64,000 bases of DNA from Gamsiella multidivaricata (Eukaryota > Mortierellomycota > Mortierellomycetes > Mortierellales > Mortierellaceae). The position numbers were made by a program, and so were the translations under genes. The notes under the pieces were generated by a model, which saw only the letters and a program-made list of their open reading frames with translations, was not told where the DNA came from and ran no database searches. Each line of letters starts with the position of its first letter. Within the stretch, counting starts at the first letter, position 1. The DNA is taken from assembly GCF_025024155.1 (NCBI RefSeq), contig NW_026251757.1, positions 62,001 through 126,000 of the forward strand, written 5' to 3'. Shown here one piece after another: positions 1-11,300 of this stretch.

Positions 1-1917
1 AGTCCTGGCCAATGATCCAAAGACCATTGATGCCACCACCACCAAGCGGTTCCGCGATATGGATGAGCTGCGGTACTCGGTCCGGTCGGTCTACGAGTAT
101 GCTAGGGACATGTACCGCCATGTTCATATTCTGACGACAGTGGTGGGGCCCGGTCAGGGGCAGACGCCCGATTGGCTAGATCTCACACGAGGTACTGTTG
201 TCCGAACTGTGCACCACACGACTATTTTTGAAAATCAGACCTACCTCCCCTCGTTCAACAGTCTGGCGATCGAGAGCCAGATGCACCACATCCCTGGCGT
301 TACAGATGTCGTAAGTGCATATATAGGAAAATCTTTTTTTTTTCTTTATTTTGTGTAGGCACCAAAGTGGGGAGGATCTGCGTGCATTAGTTGTTTTCCT
401 CTTTCAATTTCAGTCGCTGGCAATGCGCCGCGGATCATTATTGCGCCGGGAATAAGAAAAAAAACATGCATTTTTGCAATTTTTGCTGTTCATTTCCCGG
501 GTAGATCGCTTTACCTGGGGTTGGCTATGTTTTAAGCACAATTTTGGCGCCGCTCTGAAATATCTTTTTTGCAAAAAGGGACGAAGTTCTTCCATCTGTG
601 CTTGTGCAACCCTGTCGCATGTGCACTTCATCGACCAAGATAATTCAATTCATACTCACGTAGTCGATCCACTTCCCCACATAGTTCATGTACCTGAACG
701 ATGATGTCTTCCTCGGCACGACCATGCTGCCCTCCGACATCTGGACACCGCTCTACGGGTTTGTCTTCCACATGGAGGGCTCGCTGCTTGTGCCTCCGAC
801 GATCCGTCCCTCCGAAAGCAACCCGCTCAATGTCGGAGAGTGGAACTCGCTCCAATACTCCAATTTTTTGCTGTCGCAACGCTTTGGCCCTCGTTATCGC
901 GCGTACCTGGCTCACGTTCCCCACGTCCTCAGCGTGCCCATACTTAAGGAGATCCAGGCACAATGGCCCGACGACTTTGACCGGACGAGCTCCCACAGGT
1001 TCCGAGGAGAGGGAGAGGCCAAAGACATCCAGGTCTCCTTTTTCATGGCCCATTACGTCCTCGAAAAGCTTCGCGAGACCCAGCTCGAGTCCTATTGGTG
1101 GCATCGTCTGGACAACAACCAAGATGGCAGCCTGAACTGGAGCGAGCGCGAAAAGCTTATCCGTCTGGTTCAGAGCTGGAACCTGAATCAGCAGCAGCCG
1201 GACTCTGCAAAAGTTTATCACACCCGTCCCACTATGATTGCTGGACACGAACATATTCTTAAACGGGTCAACATTCCAATGAGCGGCTCAACCGAGTACC
1301 GACTTGCTGGATTGGATGGATACCCCTTCCTGTTACAAGCTGCCGACACGTCTAGGACGATACCCCTGACTGTGGCCGTGGTGGATAGAAAGTTAACGCA
1401 GCCCCAGATTCCTTACATGAGCTATGAGCAGCCTCAGAAGAGAACATGTCGACTGGATCCAGAATTCTGCTTTGGGAGCGATTTCATGAACCCGGATGTT
1501 CCATCCATCTCCATGGCACAAAGCAAGGATGTTTTTCATCGACTTGCGTTTAAAGAGTTTCACTGCGGCGATTGTCTACTGGAGATTCTGATGCAACATC
1601 CAGACACAGGCATGGGCGCATGGACACCGACGGACGAGCGATCTGAGGCGTTCAAGGATGTGATGGACAAGGTCGCACGCTACAATTACGTGCTCGGCAC
1701 GTCTGATTATTCTTTCCTTGCGCTTCAGGGCCCGGAGAGCTCGCAAAAGAACTTGGACACTCTTATAGAGCGAAAGAATAGCAAAGCATTCTTTTGCATC
1801 AACGATGACTTTGCAAATGACCCGGTGCTTCAAGGCAAGATCCATGGCATCTTCAAGAACTTTCTCAACACGCGGTTTCCAACATCCTCACCATGGGAAA
1901 AGATCCCACCTGAGTAG
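1..1917 (+). CDS. Stealth-family (GNPTAB-like) sugar-phosphate transferase, 5' partial
   Basis: The 5' end lies outside the window. Coding runs 2-310 and 685-1917 (intron 311-684, phase 0), giving 513 visible residues. Just after the window edge there is a Stealth CR2-like segment (RFRDMDELRYSVRSV). The second exon opens with the family signature YLNDDVFLG, and the protein ends with the CR4-like FPTSSPWEK. Between them, at about residues 246-257 of the fragment, DNNQDGSLNWSE fits a canonical EF-hand calcium loop. Stealth proteins transfer sugar-1-phosphate; the animal member GNPTAB tags lysosomal enzymes with GlcNAc-1-phosphate in the Golgi, and bacterial members build capsules. The EF-hand makes it more like GNPTAB than the bacterial type. 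The fungal substrate is unknown. No transmembrane segment is visible in the part present. Family is very likely; substrate is inference. Confidence 0.88.
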
Positions 1918-2544
1918 TCTTCATTTTCTTCCTCTGCTCTTCTCTCTCCACTGTAAAGATGACAATAATAAGATCGGCTCTTCATTTTTCTTTTTTTTTT
2001 TTTTTTTTATGAACTATTCCTGTTGTGGTTATTGTAAAAAGGATGTTGATAGGACCCCATCTGATGTGCACCATTTGTGCGTGGCAAAGCACTTTGGTGC
2101 AAACTCGCTTCGGTCCTCCAATATTGTCGCTTCAAGACTTGATCTAACCCACTGTATCCAATTTGTTTGTTGGAGGCCTACTTGATATGCCCTCAGTCAT
2201 ATGTAGTGCAAGAGAAGAGCGTCATGTTAACGTTCTCCTTCGCAGACAATGAGAGATCAACCCTGGCCGGGTTCGAAGAGCGAAGTGATGAGATCTGAAT
2301 CTGAGATTCAGGCTGTTTATCAGAGTGTTGTTTGGAGATATCTTATTGGCCAATTGCGCGCCATCTTCTTTCCGAATAAGGCAACCATGTTGCCACTGAA
2401 ACGCTTGCCTTCTCGTCATGGAGGGATGCCAAGCGCTGTCGTTCGACCCTACATTCCATTCGCGCTTAACCCTTCTCTCATCCTCGTCTACTTGGCTACC
2501 TCCTACGCATCTCTTTTCCCTTTCTCCTTCTGCGTCCCAACTTC
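1918..2544. other. Intergenic, no gene seen
   Basis: This stretch holds the 3' flank of the Stealth gene, including a T-run at about 1990-2008, and the promoter of the MFS gene. A pyrimidine-rich stretch lies at about 2450-2540 just before its ATG. Short frames here have no recognisable content. Confidence 0.6.
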
Positions 2545-4498
2545 ATGTCGACTATCGATGAACCCTTGGTCTCAGAGACTAGTGCCCTGCTCGAGGGCAC
2601 GGCCGTAACAAAAGCACCTCAGGAGCAACAGCGGCTTCCGAGGTGGTACTGGCCATGGCCGCCACGGTACTGGGCTACCATCCCAGTCATCTTCCTAGCA
2701 GGTCTTACTATGGGCCCCCTCGTACCACTTACACCCCCATTCCTCAAGTATCTGTTCTGTGAACGAGGCATCCCCACATTGTTCCCAATCCACAATAACA
2801 GCACCTTTGGTGATCTGCCGACCAACGACGATGGTCATTGTGACTCTGCGGAGTACAGTATTGCAATTGCAAAGTTCGCAGGCATCAACGCCTCAGCAGC
2901 AGCCGTTCTTAGTAATATACCTTGACTATACCGAGTTTTCTTGATGAGACGGCTAAACTTGGCATGGACTCACCAGAGGTGTGCTTTGTCACTCCATCCA
3001 TGTTTCGTTTCCTTGCTCAATTAGTTACGTTGACGGTCCGTTTCTGGTCTGGACTGGGTGATCGCATCGGGCGCAAGCGAGCCATGCAAATCTGGGCTGT
3101 TGGCACTGCCACCGCGCAACTCTTCCCATTGATGGTCTACTATCACAAAGGCATCAGTCTTTACTTCATATGGATCGGCGGTCTCGTCGAGGGTTCAGTA
3201 GGCTCGGTTCTTTCACTCATTGCCATCACACATGCATATGCAGCGGATGTCACCGACCCCGAAGAACGCACCGTGGTGTTTGGGCGAATCATTGGGAGCT
3301 ACTATACTGGTATCGGCCTAGGGTAATGGAGTCTTTGGGCACTACATAAATATGCACGGTCCAACGCATGGAATGTCTCGCAAATATGCGTTCTAATCTT
3401 GTCTCACTGATATCCCTTTTGGGGTGCAAACAGAAGTGTCCTCGGAGGATTGGTTGCCAAGCAGTTTGGCCTAATTGCGGCCTTTTGGATGCTTCCAATT
3501 CTCGCGTTCTTGAACATCTTCTACATCTCCATCATCCCTGAGTCCCTGTCCGTGGCCACGCTTGCCGAAAACAACAGCCAGTATAAAAGCCTGAGGAACT
3601 CGCAGAGTCAATCCACTCTTGCTGTCCCAGTCGACCGTGCAAATGAAGAGTCGAGCTCACAGAGTTCAGGGCAGCCGCGTCCTGTGGCCAAAAACAACAG
3701 AGTACCTTATTCGGACCAGGTCAAGGCCTTCATCAGAGGACTCGTGCCTGAGCAACTCCCAGGCGGATTGGCAGGAAAATACAGCGCGTTGATGCTGATG
3801 TTCATTGCTTTCTTGGTTCTTATGGCCGTTATGGGTAATGGACAATTGTCGTTTTTCTCCTGAGTATGGTTCCTTACGGGATGGATGACAACCATGCTAA
3901 CGCGTTGTTTTTGTTATTATTATTATTATTATTCGTAGGTGCGTCGGTTCATATATCTATATTTTTACTGTATCGCTTCCACTGGTCTGAGGCCAAGATC
4001 AGCTATGTCACCGCAATCCAAGGGTTAAGCCGCCTACTTTCCATGACCCTCCTCTTGCCGCTCGTGAAGAGACTCGCGCCCCAGGACGTCCTTGCAGACC
4101 CCGTAGCCAGCATCCACTTTGACCTCAAACTCGTGATCGTGGGCGTGCTGATTGAGGCTATGACCATGTTCCTATACGGCGCCACGCCTGTGGGCGAAGG
4201 GTTCTTTCTCGGAGGAGCCACGAGCTCGATCGGAGCCTTTTTCTTCCCGGCAATCCGTGGCATCCTCTCACAGTCTGTCGCACCAGAGCTACTTGGACAG
4301 ACGCTGGGAACTTTGGCGACGTTCGAGTCCTTGGCAGTCGTGGTGGGGCCAACGCTGTTCGCGTGGATTTACGGTGCTACATTAGAGACTCATCCGTCAA
4401 CTGTGTTTTATGTAGCTGGAGTCTTGACGCTCTTGGGAGCTGTGTTGGCGCTTCCAGTGTTCATTAAGCATACCCGGGCGATGCACCGTCGGCTTTAG
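2545..4498 (+). CDS. Major facilitator superfamily transporter (SLC46/TetA-like)
   Basis: Four exons, 2545-2911, 3025-3322, 3434-3834 and 3939-4498, encode 541 residues; all three introns (113, 111, 104 bp) keep frame. The N-terminus is cytosolic and polar, then a first membrane segment (IPVIFLAGLTMGPLVPLTPPF) leads to a long loop with cysteines and an NNST glycosylation sequon. Exon 2 carries the MFS motif-A signature GLGDRIGRKRA between TM2 and TM3. A Ser/Gln-rich cytosolic linker near residues 260-310 separates the two halves, followed by TM7-12. The loop-Cys layout and CDSAEYS segment before motif A recall SLC46/proton-coupled folate-type carriers and their fungal relatives; the substrate cannot be told. 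Likely a plasma-membrane or vacuolar solute carrier. It converges on the F-box gene. Confidence 0.88.
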
Positions 4499-5215
4499 AA
4501 AAAAAAAATGCAGTAGATGTTATGGAGCGCGTTTTCGCGTTTGTAAAAGATATTTCCTTTAGATCCGGAGTTTTTAAATATCCCCCTCCCTTCCCAATAA
4601 AAGTTGTCGACATTGTGCTCGTTCAATGCAAAAAACGAGCTTCATTTGCGATAAAACGCTTTGAAATAACGCACTGCTAGATGATATTTTTAAAATGGCG
4701 TGAATCGGATGCAATAACCAAAAAGAACGGTATTCTATCACATCCGCACGAGGAAACTATTCTTACGATTGTATATACAAGTTCAAGCCAGAGAAGACTA
4801 AGGCGAAAGGTCAAAAAGAGCTGAAGAAGGAGAATGGGCCGATTAGGAGCGATGGACTTGGATTTCGGCTCATCACCTTTGTGTCGTGTGTCTTTAAATA
4901 CGTACAAGTAAACTCGATATAAGAACAAATAAAAAAAATAAAAAAAGCTATGCTAAAGAGGATACGTGTTGCAAGCAGGAGAAATTATTTGTTCGTGACT
5001 ATTTCCACGCTGCTCCCCCGCCTTTGTTCTCCTTTCGCGTCAACAAATCCACCTCTTTACTCTTCACTCTCTTCTATGTCGAGGAAGTAATCGAGCACGT
5101 AGCCCACTTCGTTCCGTTACATTCGAATGCCATCATTAACCAAGGAAGGTATGGCTATATAACATCTATTCCAAAAGACAAACGCTTTTATCTGCGAGTT
5201 CTTGACCCCTCAGCG
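4499..5215. other. Convergent intergenic region, no gene seen
   Basis: Both neighbouring genes end here (MFS on plus, F-box on minus). The region is A/T-rich and contains 3' flanking sequence only. The frame open on plus at 5024-5425 mostly overlaps the F-box gene and has no protein-like features. Confidence 0.6.
4596..4601 (+). terminator. Polyadenylation signal AATAAA (MFS gene)
   Basis: AATAAA lies 98 bp after the MFS stop codon in an A/T-rich flank, the usual position for a fungal poly(A) signal. Confidence 0.5.
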
Positions 5216-6745
5216 TTAATAGCAATCTTCTTCATCCTCGTCGCTGGATTCGTGGGCGTTAAAGTAAAAGTTGTAGTAAAAGTCTTCACTGTCATCCATT
5301 TTGGTCTTCACTACAACGGGCCTCTCCTCGAAGATCTTTTCCAGCTCCAGTCGTCGTTCTTCCGAATGGTGCACTTTTCCTCCGACGTCCCTCAACCTCG
5401 GCCACGCATCCAGCATCCACCTTAAATCCTGCTCTTCCATCTGCTGCCAAAGACCAGTAAACTCTATCGAATCTAACAGCTTTAAACTGGACAAAATGCC
5501 CAGCCCAGCCTCGATTCTCAGATCAAGACCATCACGAGAGTCCTCCGTACCATTCCAATTACCATCCTCCGGAACGATCGATAGGAATGTCAATCTCGTC
5601 AGCTTCGCGAGCTGCCTTAGGATTAATCGCTGCCAATCCGCAGGTTTACCCTCTAGCCCACATATGTAAAGCGTCAGCTGCTGAAGCTTCGTGCATACCC
5701 ATGCCTGCGGCTCGTGAACTAACTCCCCTTCGTTGATCTTGTCGCCCTCCACTGTCAATCCAAGTATGTCTCGGGCGTGCAGAGTGTCTGCAGAAAAGAT
5801 GCGCAATTCTGTACAGGATACCAGGATCGTCTGACACATCGCACTGGTCAGCCCTGGACATTGGTTGACATCAACGATTGTCAGATATGCAAAGTGGCGG
5901 ACAAGTGCTTGAAAGGCTCGATGGTCAAACCCGAGATCAGAGCCTGCGAACCTCAACATCCTCGGGCAGCTGTCTAGAACCTTGGCGATATCGTGGTCCA
6001 ATAATGACCAATGCTCCAGACCGATCTTTTGTAGCAGTGGGCACGACTTGGTGAAAAGCTGGCAAAAGGCTGCCGTCGGGAATAATCCTTCATAACAAAT
6101 CCAGTCTATTGATCTCAAACGAGGACACCTCTTGATGAGCTCAAGCTGATAAAGGAATGGAAAGCCGGAATTGATGTGGATCTCCAAGCGCCGCAGTTGA
6201 GGGAACTCGAGCCACCTGTCAAGTGGAATGAGATCTACATCATGCGCAAAGATAGAAAGCCGCTCCAGACGAACGCAAGTGTCAAACAAAAGCCTCGCGC
6301 ATTGCTTCGAAAGCGTGGGGCAGGTCAGCCAAAGATATCGGAGACGCGGACAGGAAGAAACTGCTGCCATGAGTTCGTATCTAGGCCTGCTACTGAGGAA
6401 GTGCGCTTCCAGTCTTCTGAGCTGAGGGTTTTGGCGAATGAGATGCGCGAGCCAGCTCCAGTTTGGGGTTCTATTATGGCACATGATGACCAGGCGATCA
6501 AGGCTGGTGCATGTCTCAAGAGGGAAATCTCCTGTCTCAGGCACTAGTCGGAGCGTTCGGACATGTTCCCCATACGACACGAGAGCTTCTTGTTCGGGCC
6601 TCTTGTCGCGGTTGGACCAACGGATTTCGGAGTAAAGGAAAGGGATGAAGGTGGAGTGCCAGCTTTTGCAGACAGCCACGGCTGCACCGAGTTGTGATGT
6701 GTTCAGGAACCGGGCCAAGTAGCGTCTTATCTCCGGGAGATCCAT
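5216..6745 (-). CDS. F-box / leucine-rich-repeat protein
   Basis: This is an intronless 509-residue frame with ATG at 6745. The first 45 residues (MDLPEIRRYLARFLN, then AVAVCKSWH and LYSEIRW) have the spacing of an F-box: a leading L-P-E, a central C-K-W and a final W. The rest is a run of degenerate leucine-rich repeats (for example LRRLEIH, LRSIDWI, LTIVDVNQCPGL) and an acidic tail (ESSDEDEED). F-box proteins recruit substrates to SCF ubiquitin ligases through Skp1, with the LRR part choosing the target. Large expanded families of this type are known in Mortierella-like fungi. The target is unknown. The absence of introns, while almost all neighbours have them, fits an expanded or retro-derived family member but does not prove it. 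Confidence 0.82.
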   Translation of the reverse strand: MDLPEIRRYLARFLNTSQLGAAVAVCKSWHSTFIPFLYSEIRWSNRDKRPEQEALVSYGEHVRTLRLVPETGDFPLETCTSLDRLVIMCHNRTPNWSWLAHLIRQNPQLRRLEAHFLSSRPRYELMAAVSSCPRLRYLWLTCPTLSKQCARLLFDTCVRLERLSIFAHDVDLIPLDRWLEFPQLRRLEIHINSGFPFLYQLELIKRCPRLRSIDWICYEGLFPTAAFCQLFTKSCPLLQKIGLEHWSLLDHDIAKVLDSCPRMLRFAGSDLGFDHRAFQALVRHFAYLTIVDVNQCPGLTSAMCQTILVSCTELRIFSADTLHARDILGLTVEGDKINEGELVHEPQAWVCTKLQQLTLYICGLEGKPADWQRLILRQLAKLTRLTFLSIVPEDGNWNGTEDSRDGLDLRIEAGLGILSSLKLLDSIEFTGLWQQMEEQDLRWMLDAWPRLRDVGGKVHHSEERRLELEKIFEERPVVVKTKMDDSEDFYYNFYFNAHESSDEDEEDCY

Positions 6746-8398
6746 GTTTGTTTGGCCAGGTATAGTAGTCCTGAAAAAAGGGATGCGGAAGAGATTGCAA
6801 CGAGACTAGGTTTTGTGAATGAGTAGAAGGTAGGATGAGGCGTGGCTTTCTCACCAACAGTACTCAGCCCACCTGCTTGGTTGCTGCTAGTTATCCTTCT
6901 TTCATTCGTGAGGAACACTGCTAATTGCAGCGCGTACGTCCAGTTCGTCTGTAGCAGCGGAGGAAGACCAGCAGTCAACGGTCCAGTTGCTCAGAGAGTC
7001 TTCTACAAAAAGATGGGATGCGGGGATGAATCAGATTCGTTGCAGTGTGCAAGGAATGGCTTTCAAACAGCGGAAGGAGGTGCTGAAACCGACAGAGTTG
7101 GCCAATCAGACACTTCTTCCGCCACCAAATTAGCATTGCAAGGTCTTGAGTGGCAAGGAGATGGAACGAGGGCTCATCGTATCAATGATCCATCCAAAAA
7201 TACTGACGGTCCCGATATTAGTTTAAAACAAGGCAGTGATTGCTATGGTGCCATGCAATGTGCTTTATGCTGCTCTTGAGAAACATCTCAGTTACCAGCA
7301 TGGCATGCATTCAAAAATATTGCATGCCCTGGGTCTAGGAACGATCAAACATCCATGGAACATAAAAATAGTTACGCATCTGGCTGGGCTCGAGAGCGAG
7401 CCTGTCTTCTACTGCACATAGTATTTAAAACCGCATGTTGTTTCACTCTCTCTCCTACCACACATCTTCCTTTTTCTTCCTCATCTCCATCCATTTATTC
7501 TCCTCGTCTTCCTCTCTATCCCTCTTAAGCTGAACCACAGGAAATAACGAAATGTATGTGCTCCTGAATCCACTTCGCCGCCCAAATGTGTACATGCTTA
7601 GTGTACCCTTCCGATTAGGAGGACATAATATTAAGAAGGGCCGATAGCGATTCCCTTGCGCAAGGGGGTTCACTCGAGTGAGAAATGAGCGTTCTAAGGG
7701 ACCTCCTTCAGTTGGAGTGTCTCTCGCTCGAGAATAGATGGGATGGCATTATCACGCTCGCTTCAGCTTTGTACAATACAAAGAAAGAGTATGGGTCTTA
7801 GACACATTGTTTTGTTTGTTTTATATCTAACAGCCTTGTCCATGTTGCTTTGGCTGTCAGAAAGCAATGGTGTGCACTCTCCTGGGTTATTTGCCTCAGC
7901 ACCTGTTCTTCAGTGTATCGGCACAGATAGTTTGTCGGCACAGAAAATTAAGGCTAGATAAGGGGACCAAGAGGTAGTCAGCAGCAGATTAGGTTGTGTG
8001 TACTCCGGCTAGGCGGTGTGTTTGTCAACGAATACCTTCATCTTTTTTAAAAAAAAAAAACTCTTTTTTAATTCTCCTTCTCGCTCTTGCACACACTCAC
8101 TTAGCCTCCCTCTCCTTCATCTGCCCGTCTCTCCGCCATCCTCCCGGTCTTCATCTCATCTTGTGCATCAACCTCCATCACTCACCATCCACCCAACCAC
8201 TGCTGTGCACACTTTTCTCTGTGACACCATAACAGCTGCACACAGACGATTTCCCTCCATTGGCAAAGTAGTACACCGTTTCTGCAATCCCAGTAATCCT
8301 CGTCAAGCTACCGGCACCAGAAACGCGGCTCTTATCTCGCTCATCCAATCCAGTTGGCTGACGTACTGACTCCCTCCCTCTACATCAGCACCACCAGG
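6746..8398. other. Divergent intergenic region, no gene seen
   Basis: This 1.65-kb stretch separates the starts of the F-box gene (minus) and the ApsA/Num1-like gene (plus) and must hold both promoters. Strong pyrimidine tracts lie at about 7440-7520 and 8040-8240, the latter a probable 5' UTR or leader. A plus-strand frame at 6842-7279 starts with GTG rather than ATG and overlaps the F-box 5' flank, so it is not called. Confidence 0.55.
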
Positions 8399-11300
8399 AT
8401 GGCGGAAGTGACACAACCCACTACGTCTCTGGCCAGTCTTCAGACCGTGGACCAGGCAAGAGCTGAGCTCGAGGCTCGTCTGATCGCAATCCACAATGAT
8501 CTTCAACTGACGCAGTCGATCGGACTCTTGTTCGTGAGGAGGCAGGAGGACCTACGTAGCTGCTTTGAACAGCTACAGGAGCTCAAGGGCCGCGAAGGCG
8601 AGCATCACCAGCAACAACTCTCTTCCGACAGCAGCGACTCTGGATCTGGAGCAGAAGCGACACAGCAGCCCCTGCCGGAGCCATTACGTGAACAACTGGC
8701 CATGATGGATAGGGAATTTCAGGAGGGTCAAAATGGTATCCTGGGACTCAAGGGTCTCATTGACGCGCAATTGGTAAGAAGCGACGGTTCTGAGTAACAG
8801 CATTGACCCTGCCATATAGACTTTATCCCTCTTTTTCTACATCGACCGCTTGCACCACATCTTCTGATTCCATCGCCATCTTACCCTTCCGTCTCCTTTG
8901 ATCCCCCCCCCTCTTCCCCTCCTGTCGAGATGCCTGGTTTTTTTTTTTTTTTTTTGCAGAGGCGACACCTTCTCCTCAGCCCAGAGTTCTGATGTCTGCG
9001 GAGTGCTCGTTTATTCGAAATCGCCTTCGCTGAACAATCTACCCATTCTTGTCAGCCTTGGGAGGAGGAACCTCGGGTGCTTGCTCTTATGGGATATGAG
9101 ATTTTCATCTACAACAGCAAAAAGTGCTCTTGTACATGCCATAGTTAATTACTGTCTATCTTTTATTATCCCACCAGTCGTGCTCTTTTTGATCATCTAT
9201 TCTTGGGGCATACGCTAATCGCTTGCCGCTATTGTCGATGGGATGGCAAAGAGCTGAACAAACACCTTGTATTTTTTTTATTGGTCGCTTTCTTCGCGTG
9301 TATGCATTTATCATGCATAGCTCATGCATTACACGCCTGTCTACGGAGGAAAGATGGTTATTCAGACCCTTGAGCGCTCTATGGGATGAGCCGTTCTTGC
9401 CTTAAAAGATACACGAAAATAGATCAAGGGTCTTTTTTCACACAGTACTCGGGTATTCTTCACGCCACTAACATCCGCAATTTGGTTTCCGTTTGCCCAT
9501 CTGGTCTTACGCAGCCAGCGATAGACACCCAACCCTTAGAGAATGATGGAGCGTCTCGTTCAGGATCCGGCGTTCTTGGACCCAGTGCACTTCCGTCCAG
9601 TGCTCTGCCGGCACAAAACATCACGAAGCCTCGCCGACACAAAGTTGTTGTTCCTTCCGCACCATCGATGAATGACCCTGCGTTTCCCGTTCAGATTCAG
9701 GAAGAGCTGCTCAACCAAGTTCGCTACTGGACTTCTCAGGCGGAAATGAAGGAGAAGCTGAATCAGGAATATGACACCAAGATCACGGAGATGGAGCGTA
9801 TCATCGATGCTCTCAACAAGCAGAGACGCATGCGTGAAGAGAGCGATGGTAATAAGCGAAAGATAGTTGTGACTAAAATGCTCAGAGCGATGGAGCTACT
9901 ACCCGCTGCTTCCTTTAATATGCTGTTGCTGATCCAAACTGTTGCTTGTCAAACTATGTAATAGAACGCCAAAAAGAGGATCAATGGAACCTGGAGTTGA
10001 TGAACCAAGAACTTCGGTCTCAGAACACGGAGTTGCAGCAACAACTCTCAAGGGCGGTACATGAGAACTCAAAAATCCAGAAGGCGCTGTCTGCGGCATC
10101 AGAGCAGCTGGAGCAATTTAAGGACAAGGAGGAACGGACTGCTGGCCAGCTCGAGCTCACAAAGTCCAGACATGAACAGGATATGATGACGATGCGAAAG
10201 CACACGGCAGGAATTCAGCGGGAAAAGTCCGACCTAATGAAAAAACTGGAGGAGCTTAACGCGACCGTGGCGCAACAGCAACAGAAACTCGCCAAGAAGG
10301 CCACCATGGATGCCCTCGCGCTTGCACAAGAGAAAGAAAAAGCGGAGCAGGAGCTAGAGAGTCCTGTCGAGGCACCCATTTTGATCCAAGCACCGCCGCG
10401 CTTGCCCGCTAACGACGAAATCGTTTCCAACCTCGCAGCCCCCGTTGTGGTAGAGACAAAGACAACATCGCTCGCTCGCGAAACTTCTTTTGCGCATCAA
10501 CAGTCCATCATCAGCGAGCTTCAGTCCAAGTTGAGTCAGGAGATTACTGCAAAGGAGCAGTTGGTCGCAGCCAAGGAGGAGTTGCTCAATGAAAAGGAGG
10601 AGCTCGTCAAGATGTTGGCAGACCGTGAGGAGACTATCGAGACCCTCAGACTGGAGAGCACTATGGGACTTGAACCTATTGTTCATCATGCCGCGGATAT
10701 GGTAGGACAAGTCTCAGGAGATCTGCAGGAGCCTATCCACGACAGCATCATCGGCCAGGACGAAACGCGAGGTCTTCCTGTGTTGAGACCCTCGTCTCCA
10801 ATCCACGCTGGCGGCCTCTTTGCTGAGCTGGCCCAAGCGAAATCGACCGAAGAGCCCATCAAGCCAACTGTCGAGTACAAGGATCAGGAAGCGATGACAG
10901 AACCGATCGAAAGCTGGATTCATACCATCCCAGGATTTGTACCTGCGCCTACACCTGCACCTGCTGCTCAAGAGCAGACCAAGGTCGGGGCCGAGATCAA
11001 GGTCGGGACCGAGACCAAGGTCGAAACGGAGACCACTTCCATCGCCACCAAGGTCGAAACGGAGACTACTTCCATCACCACCAAGATCGAGACCGAGACC
11101 AATTCCATCGCCACAAACACGGATGTTAAATCTTTGGCTGACGGTACAACATCAACAGACGACTTGCCTGCTCCATCTACTGCTTCCACTGCTGTGGATG
11201 CTGTTCAGCCGAAAACCGAAGCTTCGTCTGCACCCAAGCAACTAGCCAAGACAATGGTCGATAACACGACATCAACGGACGATCTACCTTCGCCCAGCGT

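Noticed and set aside
2912..3024. Apparent frameshift/stop in the MFS gene
   Set aside because: A 113-bp GTAATA...TTAG intron restores frame and joins the TM2 region directly to motif A, so the gene is intact.
5024..5425. Plus-strand frame of 133 codons
   Set aside because: Most of it is antisense to the F-box coding region and its composition is that of a shadow frame.
6842..7279. Open frame of 145 codons with hydrophobic, Cys-containing start (possible secreted peptide)
   Set aside because: It begins with GTG, overlaps the F-box 5' region on the opposite strand, and has no supporting splice or family signal.
10660..10675. B-box-like GGTTCAAGTCC on the minus strand
   Set aside because: It lies inside a clear coding exon and has no matching A-box or acceptor stem.
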